DNA of 64,000 nucleotides, taken from positions 6,540,001-6,604,000 of the forward strand of contig NZ_CP106793.1 in assembly GCF_025642135.1 (NCBI RefSeq), given 5' to 3'. Positions 1 to 9,565 of this stretch are shown one piece after another. Made by a program: the position numbers and the translations under genes. A model generated the notes under the pieces. The model ran no database searches and was not told where the DNA came from. It saw only the letters and a program-made list of their open reading frames with translations. How positions within the stretch are numbered: the first letter of the stretch is position 1; the number at the start of each line of letters is the position of its first letter. This DNA comes from Streptomyces cynarae (GTDB lineage: Bacteria; Actinomycetota; Actinomycetes; Streptomycetales; Streptomycetaceae).

Positions 1-267
1 ATGCAACTTACCCATGACCTCGCCGACGACGCGGGCGCACTTCACATAGCCGCGGTCGGGGCGCAGGCCCATCTCGTTCATCTGGTAGACGATCCGCCGG
101 TGCACCGGCTTGAGGCCGTCGCGGGCGTCCGGCAGGGCCCTTGAGTAGATGACCGAGTACGCGTACTCGAGGAAGGAGCCCTGCATCTCGTCCACGACGT
201 CGATGTCGAGGATCTTCTCCTCGTACGAGTCGTCGGGTGGCGGGGTCTTCGTGCTGCGGCGGGCCAT
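1..267 (-). CDS. parC: DNA topoisomerase (ATP-hydrolysing) subunit A, ParC/GyrA type, N-terminal part
   Basis: The first 89 residues of a type IIA topoisomerase A subunit are present; the gene continues off the left edge. The protein starts [11 protein letters not shown] and reaches the stretches [22 protein letters not shown] and [10 protein letters not shown], the conserved N-terminal core of GyrA/ParC just before the catalytic tyrosine region. The start is the ATG at 267-265, with a GGAG-type ribosome site about 9 bases upstream. The enzyme breaks and reseals duplex DNA with a ParE/GyrB partner to decatenate or relax chromosomes. Because the neighbours match the Streptomyces sepH/hemH region rather than oriC, topoisomerase IV (ParC) is more likely than gyrase, but the sequence alone cannot decide it. 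It is divergent from the M16 peptidase pair. Confidence 0.85.
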   Translation of the reverse strand, partial: MARRSTKTPPPDDSYEEKILDIDVVDEMQGSFLEYAYSVIYSRALPDARDGLKPVHRRIVYQMNEMGLRPDRGYVKCARVVGEVMGKLH

Positions 268-577
268 CGCTGCCGGCTCCTTCACCGTCTGTGCTGGGCA
301 TGGAAACGAATCTGACGCCGACCATTGTGGACCGCCGCACCGACAACGGGGACCGGGGCCCGTCCGTGGGGTCTTGAAACCGGCCCGTAGGCGATCTCGA
401 GCGTCCCGGCCCCCCGACGCGTCAACGACGAGCCTCCCCCACCCCCCGTAATCATGGTCTCGCTCTCGGCGTACGCCGCCCGGGAACTTCGCCACCGGTC
501 GGCACGCTTGCATACAGTGACAGGACCGGCAGGAAACCGCGGTTTCCGCGACAGCTTCCGCGATCGAAGGGACGTAC
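268..577. other. Divergent intergenic region, parC / M16 peptidase
   Basis: About 310 bases separate the divergent starts of the topoisomerase subunit and the M16 peptidase. It must hold both promoters. I see no convincing repeat, RNA gene or small conserved ORF in it. Confidence 0.5.
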
Positions 578-1942
578 ATGCCCATGGGTCACACGGCCAC
601 AGCCGAGGCAGGCTCCGGGGGCCTGACAGCGACCGAGCACCGCTTGGCCAACGGCCTGCGCGTGGTGCTCTCCGAGGACCATCTGACCCCGGTCGCGGCG
701 GTGTGCCTCTGGTACGACGTCGGCTCCCGCCACGAGGTTCAGGGGCGCACGGGTCTCGCCCACCTCTTCGAACACCTGATGTTCCAGGGCTCCGCCCAGG
801 TCAAGGGCAACGGCCACTTCGAGCTGGTGCAGGGAGCGGGCGGCTCGCTCAACGGCACCACCAGCTTCGAGCGCACCAACTACTTCGAGACCATGCCCGC
901 CCACCAGCTGGAGCTCGCCCTCTGGCTGGAGGCCGACCGCATGGGCTCCCTGCTCGCCGCGCTCGACGACGAGTCCATGGAGAACCAGCGGGACGTCGTG
1001 AAGAACGAGCGCCGCCAGCGCTACGACAACGTCCCCTACGGCACCGCCTTCGAGAGGCTGACCGCGCTCGCCTACCCGGAGGGCCACCCCTACCACCACA
1101 CGCCGATCGGGTCGATGGCCGATCTGGACGCGGCGACCCTGGAGGACGCACGCGCGTTCTTCCGCACCTACTACGCACCGAACAACGCGGTGCTGTCCGT
1201 CGTCGGCGACATCGACCCCCAGCAGACCCTCGCCTGGATCGAGAAGTACTTCGGGTCCATCCCGTCCCACGACGGCAAGCCGCAGCCGCGCGACGGCTCG
1301 CTGCCCGAGGTCATCGGCGAGCAACTGCGCGAGGTCGTCGAGGAGGAGGTTCCGGCGCGCGCCCTGATGGCCGCCTACCGGCTGCCGCACGACGGCACAC
1401 GCGCGTGCGACGCGGCCGACGTGGCGCTCACGATCCTCGGCGGCGGCGAGTCCTCCCGCCTGTACAACCGGCTCGTGCGGCGTGACCGCACCGCCGTCGC
1501 CGCCGGCTTCGGCCTGCTGCGGCTCGCCGGGGCGCCCTCGCTGGGGTGGCTGGACGTGAAGACCTCCGGCGACGTCGAGGTGCCCGTCATCGAGGCCGCC
1601 ATCGACGAGGAACTCGCCCGGTTCGCCGAGCGGGGCCCGACGGCCGAGGAAATGGAGCGCGCCCAGGCGCAGTTGGAGCGCGAGTGGCTGGACCGGCTCG
1701 GCACGGTCGCGGGCCGCGCGGACGAACTGTGTCGGTACGCCGTGCTGTTCGGTGACCCCCAGCTCGCCCTGACCGCCGTGAAGCGCGTGCTCGAGGTCAC
1801 CGCCGAGGAGGTGCAGGAGATCGCCAAGGCCCGCCTGCGCCCCGACAACCGCGCGGTGCTCGTGTACGAACCGGTCGCGGAAGAGGCCGGGGCCCCGGAA
1901 GCAGCCGAGACCACCGACGAGACCGAGGAGTCGGCGAAGTGA
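578..1942 (+). CDS. M16 family zinc metallopeptidase (catalytic subunit)
   Basis: A 454-residue insulinase/processing-peptidase-like protein. The inverted zinc motif HLFEH (HxxEH) lies at residues 62-66, and the third ligand glutamate in VVKNERRQ at about residue 144, the spacing typical of active M16 subunits. The family cleaves peptides inside a clamshell chamber built from two homologous halves. Here the second half is the next gene, which overlaps it by GTGA at 1939-1942, so the two are translationally coupled and probably form a heterodimer. The start is the ATG at 578, preceded by GAAGGGA with about six bases of spacing. No signal peptide is visible, which suggests a cytoplasmic enzyme. 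The acidic C-terminal tail (about 25 residues) is low complexity. Confidence 0.92.
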   Translation: MPMGHTATAEAGSGGLTATEHRLANGLRVVLSEDHLTPVAAVCLWYDVGSRHEVQGRTGLAHLFEHLMFQGSAQVKGNGHFELVQGAGGSLNGTTSFERTNYFETMPAHQLELALWLEADRMGSLLAALDDESMENQRDVVKNERRQRYDNVPYGTAFERLTALAYPEGHPYHHTPIGSMADLDAATLEDARAFFRTYYAPNNAVLSVVGDIDPQQTLAWIEKYFGSIPSHDGKPQPRDGSLPEVIGEQLREVVEEEVPARALMAAYRLPHDGTRACDAADVALTILGGGESSRLYNRLVRRDRTAVAAGFGLLRLAGAPSLGWLDVKTSGDVEVPVIEAAIDEELARFAERGPTAEEMERAQAQLEREWLDRLGTVAGRADELCRYAVLFGDPQLALTAVKRVLEVTAEEVQEIAKARLRPDNRAVLVYEPVAEEAGAPEAAETTDETEESAK

Positions 1943-3327
1943 CCGAGCTCGCGACCATGGAGTTCCACCCGCAGCCCCAGCCCGGCGAGGCCCGGCCCTG
2001 GGCGTTCCCGGCGCCCGAGCGCGGCACGCTGGACAACGGCCTGACCGTGCTGCGCTGCCACCGGCCCGGTCAGCAGGTCGTCGCCGTCGAGGTGCTCCTC
2101 GACGCGCCCCTGGACGCCGAGCCGGCCGGCCTCGACGGCGTCGCCACGATCATGGCGCGCGCCTTCTCCGAGGGCACCGACAAGCACTCCGCCGAGGAGT
2201 TCGCCGCCGAGCTCGAGCGCTGCGGCGCCACCCTCGACTCGCACGCCGACCACCCCGGCGTCCGCCTCTCCCTGGAGGTGCCGGTCTCCCGCCTCCCCAA
2301 GGCGCTCGGACTGCTCGCCGACGCCCTGAGGTCGCCGGCGTTCGCGGACAGCGAGGTGGAGCGCCTGGTGCGCAACCGCCTCGACGAGATCCCGCACGAG
2401 ATGGCCAACCCGGCCCGCCGCGCCGCCAAGGAACTCTCCAAGGAGTTGTTCCCGGTGTCCTCGCGCATGTCGCGCCCGCGCCAGGGCACCGAGGAGACGG
2501 TCGCGAACATCGACGCCGCGGCCGTCCGCGCCTTCTACGAGCGGTTTGTGCGCCCCGCGACGTCCACCGCGGTCGTGGTCGGCGACCTCACCGGGATCGA
2601 TCTGGACGAGCTCCTCGGTGACACCCTCGGCGCCTGGACGGGGGAGCCGTCCAAGCCGCGTCCGGTGCCCCCGGTGACCGCCGACGACACCGGCCGCGTG
2701 ATCATCGTGGACCGGCCCGGCGCCGTCCAGACCCAGCTGCTCATCGGCCGTGTCGGGCCCGACCGTCACGACCGCGTGTGGCCCGCGCAGGTGCTCGGCA
2801 CGTACTGCCTCGGGGGCACCCTCACCTCCCGCCTGGACCGCGTCCTGCGCGAGGAGAAGGGCTACACCTACGGGGTGCGGGCCTTCGGGCAGGTGCTGCG
2901 CTCCGCGCCCGACGGCACGGGCGCCGCGATGCTCGCCATCAGCGGCTCCGTCGACACGCCGAACACCGGCCCGGCGCTCGACGACCTGTGGAAGGTGCTG
3001 CGCACCCTCGCCGCCGAGGGCCTGACGGACGCCGAGCGCGACGTCGCCGTACAGAACCTGGTGGGGGTGGCACCGCTGAAGTTCGAGACGGCGGCGGCCG
3101 TCGCGAGCACGCTCGCCGACCAGGTCGAGCAGCACCTGCCGGACGACTACCAGTCGACGCTGTATCAGCAGCTGGCCGCTACGGGCACGGTGGAGGCCAC
3201 CGCGGCCGTGGTGAACGCCTTCCCGGTGGACCGTCTGGTCACCGTGCTGGTGGGCGACGCCGCGCAGATCAAGGAACCCGTCGAGGCGCTCGGTATCGGC
3301 GAAGTGAGCGTCGTCGCCGCCGAGTAG
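1939..3327 (+). CDS. M16 family peptidase-like protein (non-catalytic partner)
   Basis: A 462-residue M16 homologue whose position equivalent to HxxEH reads TIMARAF, so it lacks zinc ligands. It keeps the later KGYTYGVRA segment, which carries the conserved arginine/tyrosine type motif found in the zinc-less partner of two-gene M16 systems. The GTG start at 1939 overlaps the stop of the catalytic gene. By family precedent it closes the chamber and binds substrate while the upstream protein cleaves. A strong hairpin follows the stop codon, so the two genes probably form one transcript. Confidence 0.9.
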   Translation: MTELATMEFHPQPQPGEARPWAFPAPERGTLDNGLTVLRCHRPGQQVVAVEVLLDAPLDAEPAGLDGVATIMARAFSEGTDKHSAEEFAAELERCGATLDSHADHPGVRLSLEVPVSRLPKALGLLADALRSPAFADSEVERLVRNRLDEIPHEMANPARRAAKELSKELFPVSSRMSRPRQGTEETVANIDAAAVRAFYERFVRPATSTAVVVGDLTGIDLDELLGDTLGAWTGEPSKPRPVPPVTADDTGRVIIVDRPGAVQTQLLIGRVGPDRHDRVWPAQVLGTYCLGGTLTSRLDRVLREEKGYTYGVRAFGQVLRSAPDGTGAAMLAISGSVDTPNTGPALDDLWKVLRTLAAEGLTDAERDVAVQNLVGVAPLKFETAAAVASTLADQVEQHLPDDYQSTLYQQLAATGTVEATAAVVNAFPVDRLVTVLVGDAAQIKEPVEALGIGEVSVVAAE

Positions 3328-3362
3328 AGCGAACCGTACGCGCGCGTGCGCCGCGCCCGTCC

Positions 3363-3399
3363 CGGGGCCCTGGTGACTTTCCGTGTCACCAGGGCCCCG
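3363..3399 (+). terminator. Hairpin terminator after the M16 pair
   Basis: Perfect 15-bp arms (CGGGGCCCTGGTGAC and its complement) around a 7-base loop lie 36 bases after the M16 stop codon. There is no T-run, which is usual for Streptomyces terminators. Confidence 0.75.
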
Positions 3400-3554
3400 C
3401 CCATTGGCGGGTTTGTCCGTATTGCCACAGAGGTTGCCTCTCTGCCCTGTGGGATGCGCTACAAACCCCGTCCTCCGTTTGCTGATTGAAAGACGGTCCC
3501 CTTAGCGTCATTCGGGCTGTCCGTCAGGCAGTGCGCCGCACCCGCGGCACCGGA

Positions 3555-3692
3555 CAGTCATCGCCGAGTCCCCGTACGGCGCGAGCCAGGGGAGCCGGGG
3601 ACCCAAAACCGCAGTCCCTGGGGTGAATCGGGCGCGAGCCCGTAGGAGACCTTCCTGCTCCGAACCCGTCAGCTAACCCGGTAGGCGAGAGG
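3555..3692 (+). ncRNA. Cyclic di-AMP riboswitch (ydaO-yuaA family)
   Basis: The leader of the M23 gene carries the ydaO consensus blocks in order: a GGGGAGCCGGGGACCC segment near 3589, GGGGTGAATC near 3620, CGTAGGAGACC near 3640, then TTCCTGCTCCGAACCCG and the CTAACCCGGTAGGCG end near 3673. In actinobacteria this class sits upstream of cell-wall hydrolase genes (M23, NlpC/P60, Rpf) and turns expression off when c-di-AMP is high. The boundaries are estimated by eye and the expression platform is not resolved. Confidence 0.9.
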
Positions 3693-3714
3693 GAAGGAAA
3701 GGACCAGCCACTTC

Positions 3715-4467
3715 ATGGCGTTCACCTGCGCCACCGGGAAGCACCGTCGCCCGAGCCGTGTGAAGCGTACGACTGCGAACGCCGTCGGCGTGGCAGCGCT
3801 CACCACCAGCGGTGTCATCGGCACCCTGGCCGCCCCGGCCCTCGCCGCCGGCGCCCCCGTCGAGCAGACCGGGCTGCTCCAGACCGTCACCCTCGGCGAC
3901 TCGGTCGCCGAGAAGATCGACGCACAGGCCGCCGCCCAGAAGCAGGCCGCCGAACAGAAGCAGGCCGAGGAGGCCGCGCGCAGGAAGGCCGCCGAGAAGG
4001 CGCGCCAGGAGCGCGAGGCCAAGGAGCGGGCCGCACGCGAGGCCGAGCGCCGGCGTCTCAACGCGTTCGTGCCGCCGATCTCCAACTCCTACGTGTCCAC
4101 CGGTTACAAGACCGGCGGCTCCCTGTGGTCCTCCGGCTCCCACACCGGCATCGACTTCCACGCCGCCACGGGCACGCCCGTGCACGCCGTCGGCGCCGGC
4201 ACCGTCGTCCAGACCGGCTGGGGCGGCGCGTACGGCAACCAGATCGTCATCAGGATGAACGACGGCACCTACACCCAGTACGGCCACCTGTCGTCCATCG
4301 GGGTCTCCGTGGGCCAGAGGGTCGTCCCCGGCCAGCAGATAGCCCTCGCCGGGTCCACCGGCAACACCACCGGGCCGCACCTGCACTTCGAGGCCCGTAC
4401 CACTCCCGAGTACGGCTCGGACATCGACCCCGTGGCCTACCTGCGCTCGCACGGCGTGAACGTCTGA
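3715..4467 (+). CDS. Secreted M23 family metallopeptidase
   Basis: A 250-residue secreted peptidoglycan endopeptidase of the LytM/M23 type. An N-terminal signal region (basic residues to about 18, hydrophobic 21-44, cleavage after APALA) is followed by an alanine/glutamate/lysine-rich coiled coil at about 66-115. The M23 domain follows, with zinc ligands in HTGID (H143, D147) and GPHLHFE (H224), plus H191 in YGHLS. Such enzymes cut peptide crosslinks in the wall. The ATG at 3715 follows the c-di-AMP riboswitch and a GGAAAGGA site about 11 bases away. A 32-bp hairpin lies just downstream, so it is a single-gene unit under second-messenger control. Confidence 0.95.
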   Translation: MAFTCATGKHRRPSRVKRTTANAVGVAALTTSGVIGTLAAPALAAGAPVEQTGLLQTVTLGDSVAEKIDAQAAAQKQAAEQKQAEEAARRKAAEKARQEREAKERAAREAERRRLNAFVPPISNSYVSTGYKTGGSLWSSGSHTGIDFHAATGTPVHAVGAGTVVQTGWGGAYGNQIVIRMNDGTYTQYGHLSSIGVSVGQRVVPGQQIALAGSTGNTTGPHLHFEARTTPEYGSDIDPVAYLRSHGVNV

Positions 4468-4499
4468 CGGCCCGCGCCCGCGACGGGCGCGCCCGCACC

Positions 4500-4531
4500 C
4501 GACGGCCCCGGCTGATCAGCCGGGGCCGTCG
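4500..4531 (+). terminator. Hairpin terminator after the M23 gene
   Basis: A perfect 32-base palindrome with arms of 16 bases, centred on GATC, lies 33 bases after the M23 stop. It has no loop beyond the palindrome centre; a short TTTC follows. Confidence 0.75.
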
Positions 4532-4670
4532 TCGGCTTTCGAACGGCTGTGTGTCCAAAAAAAATCCCTGGATTCCGACCCGCCGTCGGAATTTCCCGCC
4601 CACTGCAATAGAGTCGGTTGAACACGCGTCAATCGCGTACGTTTCGCGGGGATTAAGGCGGAGGTCGGTC

Positions 4671-5366
4671 ATGCGTATTCCGGCGCACGCGGTCTGCACG
4701 GCGATCCGTGATGACATCGTCGCGGGTGTCTACGAGCGCGGCGGCCGGCTCACCGAGGAACTCCTCGCGCGCCGCTACGGCGTCTCCCGCGTCCCCGTGC
4801 GCGAGGCGCTGCGCACCCTGGAGGCCGAGGGCTTCGTGGTCACCCGCCGGCACGCGGGCGCGTGTGTGGCGGAACCCACCGAGCAGGAGGCCGCCGACCT
4901 GCTGGAGATGCGGATGCTGCTGGAGCCGCTCGGGGCCGCGCGAGCCGCGCAGCGGCGTACCGAGGCCCACCTCAAGGTGCTGCGCGGCCTGGTCAGACTG
5001 GGCCAGGAGCGGGCCAGGAGGGGCCACAGCGAGGATCTGCGCTCCCTGGGCGGCTGGTTCCACGAGACGCTGGCGCAGGCCTGTGGGAGCCCCGCGCTGA
5101 CCTCGACGCTCGCCCAGCTGCGGCACAAGATCACATGGATGTACGCGGTCGACGCACCGGTCGACCCAGTGGAGTCCTGGGCCGAGCACGGCGGCATCGT
5201 GGACGCCGTCGCGCGCGGGGACGGCGAGCGGGCGCGGGCGATCACGGCGCTGCACACGGAACGCTCCACGGCCGCCCACCGGCTCCGCTTTCCCGGCGGG
5301 ACGGACCGCGCGGACCGTGTGAGGACCTCGCAACACCCCGTAAACATGTCGGCACTCCGGCATTAA
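4671..5366 (+). CDS. GntR/FadR family transcriptional regulator
   Basis: A 231-residue regulator with an N-terminal winged helix at about residues 5-70. The GntR signature appears as AIRDDIVAGVYERGGRLTEE, LARRYGVSRVPVREALRTLE and GFVVTRRHAGACV. An all-helical FCD effector domain follows at about 75-210, with the metal-site-like histidines WFHETLAQACG and a late H in AEHGGIVDA. The ATG at 4671 is chosen because GGCGGAGG lies 7 bases upstream and the DNA-binding domain begins immediately. The ligand cannot be told from sequence. It lies between two single-gene units, so it may regulate itself. Confidence 0.9.
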   Translation: MRIPAHAVCTAIRDDIVAGVYERGGRLTEELLARRYGVSRVPVREALRTLEAEGFVVTRRHAGACVAEPTEQEAADLLEMRMLLEPLGAARAAQRRTEAHLKVLRGLVRLGQERARRGHSEDLRSLGGWFHETLAQACGSPALTSTLAQLRHKITWMYAVDAPVDPVESWAEHGGIVDAVARGDGERARAITALHTERSTAAHRLRFPGGTDRADRVRTSQHPVNMSALRH

Positions 5367-5675
5367 CACAGGCGCCGTATACAAAGAGGGATATTCGGCT
5401 GAGGCCCTGTTTTCGGCTGCCTGTTTTTCGCGTGCGTCCATAAATTTGACGTGCGCTGTTCCGGTATGTCGTGTGCGCTTTTATTCGCGCTGACGAATAC
5501 ACCGTGGGCCGTTTTTTCTTGCGTGCGCCGTTCCTCGCCGTTCCTCGCCGTTCCCTGCGCCGTGACTGTGGTCACCGCCGGCTGTCGCCCTCCGGACGGG
5601 AGCTGCCCGGCACGACGACAGCCGCGCCGCCATGGAGGCGACGCGGCTGAAGCGGGGTGCTGCTTGCCCGAAGGG
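5367..5675. other. Convergent intergenic region, GntR / ptsH
   Basis: About 309 bases, slightly richer in A+T than its surroundings, between two convergent genes. It contains three direct copies of about 10 bases (GCCGTTCCTC) near 5527-5556 and the ptsH hairpin at 5620-5648. No ORF in it looks real. Confidence 0.5.
5620..5648 (-). terminator. Hairpin terminator after ptsH
   Basis: Arms AGCCGCG/CGCGGCT with an inner CGCC/GGCG extension, 28 bases beyond the ptsH stop on the minus strand. Confidence 0.6.
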
Positions 5676-5957
5676 TCAGACGGTCTCGGGGAGTTCCTCG
5701 AGGCCCTCGGCGACCAGCTTGGCCAGGCGGTCGAGCGCGGCGTCCGCACCCTCCGCGTCGGAGGCCAGGACGATCTCCTCGCCGCCCTGGGCGCCGAGGC
5801 CCAGAACCGCCAGCATGGACGCGGCGTTGACGGGGGTACCGCCCGCCTTGGCGATCGTCACCGGGATGCCGGAGGCCGTGGCTGCCCGGACGAAGATGGA
5901 GGCGGGGCGGGCGTGGAGACCCTCGGCCCAGCCGACGTTGACGCGGCGCTCAGCCAT
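5676..5957 (-). CDS. ptsH: Phosphocarrier protein HPr
   Basis: A 93-residue HPr of the sugar phosphotransferase system. The active-site histidine is H15 in GLHARPAS, which accepts phosphate from enzyme I and passes it to EIIA proteins. The second signature is PVNAASMLAVLGLGAQGG, with S47 at the regulatory serine position of Gram-positive HPr. The length is normal (about 88-93 residues). It is transcribed alone, divergent from the acyltransferase gene, and ends at a hairpin. Confidence 0.97.
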   Translation of the reverse strand: MAERRVNVGWAEGLHARPASIFVRAATASGIPVTIAKAGGTPVNAASMLAVLGLGAQGGEEIVLASDAEGADAALDRLAKLVAEGLEELPETV

Positions 5958-6112
5958 GTGTTGCTGCCCTTCAGGTGTATCAGGGTTGTCTAGACCAGTG
6001 TTCCATAGGTGAAGCGTGCCCGGAAGGGCATCGTCCCGTCCCCGGCGGGCCGGGGCCGGCCCCCTCAGCCTGCCTCGCGCCGCTTAGGGACGCGAGCCTT
6101 ACTCTGGGGCCC

Positions 6113-8926
6113 ATGCAGACCACGTCGGACCGGCACGAGTACCCCGCCCACTGGGAGGCCGACGTGGTGCTGCGCGACGGCGGCACCGCGCGCATCAGGC
6201 CCATCACCGTCGATGACGCCGAGCGCCTCGTCAGCTTCTATGAGCAGGTCTCGGACGAGTCGAAGTACTACCGCTTCTTCGCGCCGTACCCGCGCCTGTC
6301 CGCCAAGGACGTCCACCGCTTCACGCACCACGACTTTGTGGACAGGGTGGGACTCGCGGCCACGGTCGGCGGCGAGTTCATCGCAACCGTACGCTATGAC
6401 CGCATCGGTACCGACGGCCTGCCCGCCTCCTCGCCTGCCGACGAGGCCGAGGTGGCCTTCCTCGTGCAGGACGCGCACCAGGGACGCGGCGTCGCCTCCG
6501 CCCTGCTCGAACACATCGCGGCGGTGGCCAGGGAGCGCGGCATCCGCCGGTTCGCCGCCGAGGTGCTGCCCGCCAACACCAGGATGATCAAGGTGTTCAC
6601 GGACGCCGGGTACCAGCAGAAGCGCAGCTTCGAGGACGGTGTCGTACGCCTCGAGTTCGACCTGGAGCCCACCGACCGGTCGCTGGCCGTCCAGCGAGCC
6701 CGGGAGCAGCGGGCCGAGGCACGGTCCGTGCAGCGGCTGCTCGCACCCGGCGCGGTCGCCGTGATCGGCGCCGGCCGCACGCCCGGGGGAGTGGGCCGCA
6801 GCGTTCTCGACCATCTCAGGGACGGCGGGTACACCGGCCGCCTGTACGCGGTGAACCGGGCGTTCGCCGCGGACCGGGAGGACCTCGACGGCGTCCCCGC
6901 CCACCGCTCGGTCCGCGACATCTCCGAGCCGGTCGACCTCGCCGTGGTGGCCGTGCCCGCCGAACACGTCCCCGAGGTCGTCACCGAGTGTGGCGAGCAC
7001 GGGGTGCAGGGGCTCGTGGTGGTCTCCGCCGGGTACGCCGAGAGCGGGCCCGAGGGGCGGGAGCGACAGCGGGAGCTGGTGCGGCAGGCGCGGTCGTACG
7101 GCATGCGGATCATCGGGCCGAACGCCTTCGGGATCATCAACACCTCGCCGCAGGTCCGGCTCAACGCCTCCCTCGCCCCAGAAATGCCCCGTCCCGGGCG
7201 CATAGGGCTGTTCGCACAGTCGGGCGCCATCGGGATCGCCCTGCTGTCACGGCTGCATCGGCGCGGCGGAGGTGTGACCGGCGTCACGGGTGTCTCGACC
7301 TTCGTCTCCTCCGGGAACCGGGCGGACGTGTCCGGGAACGACGTCCTCCAGTACTGGTACGACGACCCGGACACCGACGTCGCCCTGATGTATCTGGAGA
7401 CCATCGGCAACCCGCGCAAGTTCAACCGGCTCGCGCGGCGCACGGCGGCGTCCAAACCGCTCGTGGTGGTGCAAGGGGCGCGGCACGGGGGCGCGCCCCA
7501 GGGGCATGCGGTACGGGCCACACGCCTGCCGCACGCCACGGTGTCCGCGCTGCTGCGGCAGGCCGGGGTGATCCGGGTGGACACGATCACGGAACTGGTG
7601 GACGCGGGCCTGCTGCTGGCCCGCCAGCCGCTGCCCGTGGGGCCCCGGGTGGCGATCCTCGGGAACTCGGAGTCGCTGGGGCTGCTGACGTACGACGCCT
7701 GCCTCACGGAGGGACTGCGGCCCTCGCCGCCGCTCGATCTCACGACGGAGGCGTCGGCCGAGGACTTCCACCGGGCGCTGGTCGGCGCGCTGGCCGACGA
7801 CTCCTGTGATGCCGTGGTCGTGACGGCGATACCGGCGGTGGGGGAGACGTCTCCCGGGGACGCGGAGTTGGCGGAGGCGTTGAGGTCCGCCGCCGCGGCG
7901 GCTCCCGCGAAGCCCGTGCTGGTGGTGCACGTGGAGCTGGGCGGGCTGGCAGAGGCCCTGTCCGCCGCCGCGAGCACGGGGCCCCAGGCCGGCACCGCGG
8001 GACGACCGCAGCAGGAGGTCGGGGGCGCTGTACAGCCGCCCGCGACCGAGGCGCCGCCGGACTCCCGGCTCATCCCCGCCTACCCCGCCGCCGAGCGCGC
8101 CGTCCGGGCCCTCGCCGAAGCCGTCAAGTACGCGCAGTGGCGGCGGGAGGCCGCCGAGCCCGGCAAGGTGCCCGAGTTCGACGACATCGACGAGAAGGGC
8201 GCCGCCCGGCTGATCGACGGCCTGCTCGCGCGCGGCCAGGGGCTCACACTCGGCACGGACGAGACCTGTGACCTGCTCGCGCGCTACGGCATCCAGGTCC
8301 GCCGGGCGCTGCAGGCTCCCACCCCCGAGGCCGCTCTCGAGGCCGCCCGCACGATCGGCTACCCGGTGGCACTCAAGGCCACCGCCCCGCACCTGCGCCA
8401 CCGCGCCGACCTGGGCGGCGTACGCCTCGACCTGGCCGACGAGGAACAACTGCGGCGGGCGTACGCCGAGTTGACGTCCCTGTTCGGAAAGCCGGAGGAA
8501 CTGCGGCCGGTCGTGCAGGGCATGGCGCCACGCGGCGTCGACACCTTCCTGCGGACGGTCATCGATCCCGCGGCCGGGGCCGTCCTGTCGTTCGGGCTCG
8601 CCGGGGCCGCCTCCCAGCTGCTCGACGACATGGCGCACCGACTGGTCCCGGTCACCGACCGCGACGCCACCTCCCTGGTCCGGTCGATCCGGACCGCCCC
8701 GCTCCTGTTCGGCTGGCGCGGCTCCGATCCCGTGGACACGCCCGCCCTCGAAGAGCTGATGCTGCGCGTGTCACGGCTGGTCGACGACCATCCGGAGGTC
8801 GTCGCGGTCACCCTGGAGCCCGTCGTGGTCGCCCCGCGCGGCCTGAGCGTGCTCGGAGCCACCGTCCGGCTCGCGCCCCCGCCCGCCCGCGACGACCTCG
8901 GCCCGCGCAGGCTCCCGGTGTACTGA
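6113..8926 (+). CDS. Bifunctional GNAT / acyl-CoA synthetase-like protein lysine acyltransferase
   Basis: A 937-residue protein with an N-terminal GNAT domain (about residues 20-190, acetyl-CoA loop QDAHQGRGVASALL). Next comes a CoA-binding Rossmann domain beginning GAVAVIGAGRTPGGVG (about 210-340), a succinyl-CoA-ligase-like region with FAQSGAIG and SSGNRADVSGND (about 360-500), and a C-terminal ATP-grasp part (about 700-930). This is the NDP-forming acyl-CoA synthetase plus GNAT architecture of Pat enzymes. The GNAT-first order matches the Streptomyces lividans enzyme reported to acetylate acetoacetyl-CoA synthetase. The synthetase half usually acts as a sensor domain in Pat. The ATG at 6113 is the first start compatible with the GNAT fold. 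It is divergent from ptsH. Confidence 0.9.
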   Translation: MQTTSDRHEYPAHWEADVVLRDGGTARIRPITVDDAERLVSFYEQVSDESKYYRFFAPYPRLSAKDVHRFTHHDFVDRVGLAATVGGEFIATVRYDRIGTDGLPASSPADEAEVAFLVQDAHQGRGVASALLEHIAAVARERGIRRFAAEVLPANTRMIKVFTDAGYQQKRSFEDGVVRLEFDLEPTDRSLAVQRAREQRAEARSVQRLLAPGAVAVIGAGRTPGGVGRSVLDHLRDGGYTGRLYAVNRAFAADREDLDGVPAHRSVRDISEPVDLAVVAVPAEHVPEVVTECGEHGVQGLVVVSAGYAESGPEGRERQRELVRQARSYGMRIIGPNAFGIINTSPQVRLNASLAPEMPRPGRIGLFAQSGAIGIALLSRLHRRGGGVTGVTGVSTFVSSGNRADVSGNDVLQYWYDDPDTDVALMYLETIGNPRKFNRLARRTAASKPLVVVQGARHGGAPQGHAVRATRLPHATVSALLRQAGVIRVDTITELVDAGLLLARQPLPVGPRVAILGNSESLGLLTYDACLTEGLRPSPPLDLTTEASAEDFHRALVGALADDSCDAVVVTAIPAVGETSPGDAELAEALRSAAAAAPAKPVLVVHVELGGLAEALSAAASTGPQAGTAGRPQQEVGGAVQPPATEAPPDSRLIPAYPAAERAVRALAEAVKYAQWRREAAEPGKVPEFDDIDEKGAARLIDGLLARGQGLTLGTDETCDLLARYGIQVRRALQAPTPEAALEAARTIGYPVALKATAPHLRHRADLGGVRLDLADEEQLRRAYAELTSLFGKPEELRPVVQGMAPRGVDTFLRTVIDPAAGAVLSFGLAGAASQLLDDMAHRLVPVTDRDATSLVRSIRTAPLLFGWRGSDPVDTPALEELMLRVSRLVDDHPEVVAVTLEPVVVAPRGLSVLGATVRLAPPPARDDLGPRRLPVY

Positions 8927-8977
8927 GCAGCGGCGAGCGGTGCCTCGCAGTCAGTGCGCCCCCGTAGGATGGACGGC

Positions 8978-9565
8978 ATGGCCAAGACCAGTACGACGAC
9001 CCAGGGGCTGCGCGCGGCGATCGAGCGCAGCGGCTACTACCCGGCGCTCGTGGCCGAGGCGGTGGAAGCCGCGGTGGGCGGCGAGCCCATCCGGTCGTAC
9101 CTGGTCCACCAGGAGACCACCTTCGACGCCAACGAGGTGCGCCGGCACGTGACCGTGCTGGTCCTCACCGGCAACCGCTTCATCGTCAGCCACACCGACG
9201 AGCAGGCCGCGGACGACACCTCCCCGACGCCGTACGCGACGACGTCGACGGAATCCGTGAAGCTCGGCCGGATCGCCTCGGTCGTCCTCAGCCGCGTCGT
9301 CGCCAACCCGGAGTCGTACACACCGGGCACGCTGCCCCGCGAGGTCGTCCTGACCATCGGCTGGGGCGCGGTCTCCCGCATCGACCTGGAACCCGCCGCC
9401 TGCGGCGACCCCAACTGCGAGGCCGACCACGGCTACACGGGCAGCTCGACGGCGGACGACCTGAGCCTGCGCGTCAGCGAGGCGGGGGACGGCCCGGAGA
9501 CGGTGCGCCAGGCGCTCGCCTTCGCGCAGGCCCTCTCCGAGGCGACCGCGGACGAATCCCGCTGA
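8978..9565 (+). CDS. Conserved actinobacterial protein of unknown function (DUF5998-like)
   Basis: A 195-residue protein starting MAKTSTTTQGLRAAIERSGYYPALVAEAVEAAVGGE. I recall this family as a conserved Streptomyces hypothetical, possibly DUF5998, with no assigned function. It looks like a soluble alpha/beta protein with a Cys pair in ACGDPNCEADHGYTGSS near its C-terminus. A TAGGAT hexamer ends 7 bases before the ATG at 8978 with no ribosome site, which fits leaderless transcription. Its TGA overlaps the ATG of the next gene, so it is coupled to the phosphodiesterase. Confidence 0.8.
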   Translation: MAKTSTTTQGLRAAIERSGYYPALVAEAVEAAVGGEPIRSYLVHQETTFDANEVRRHVTVLVLTGNRFIVSHTDEQAADDTSPTPYATTSTESVKLGRIASVVLSRVVANPESYTPGTLPREVVLTIGWGAVSRIDLEPAACGDPNCEADHGYTGSSTADDLSLRVSEAGDGPETVRQALAFAQALSEATADESR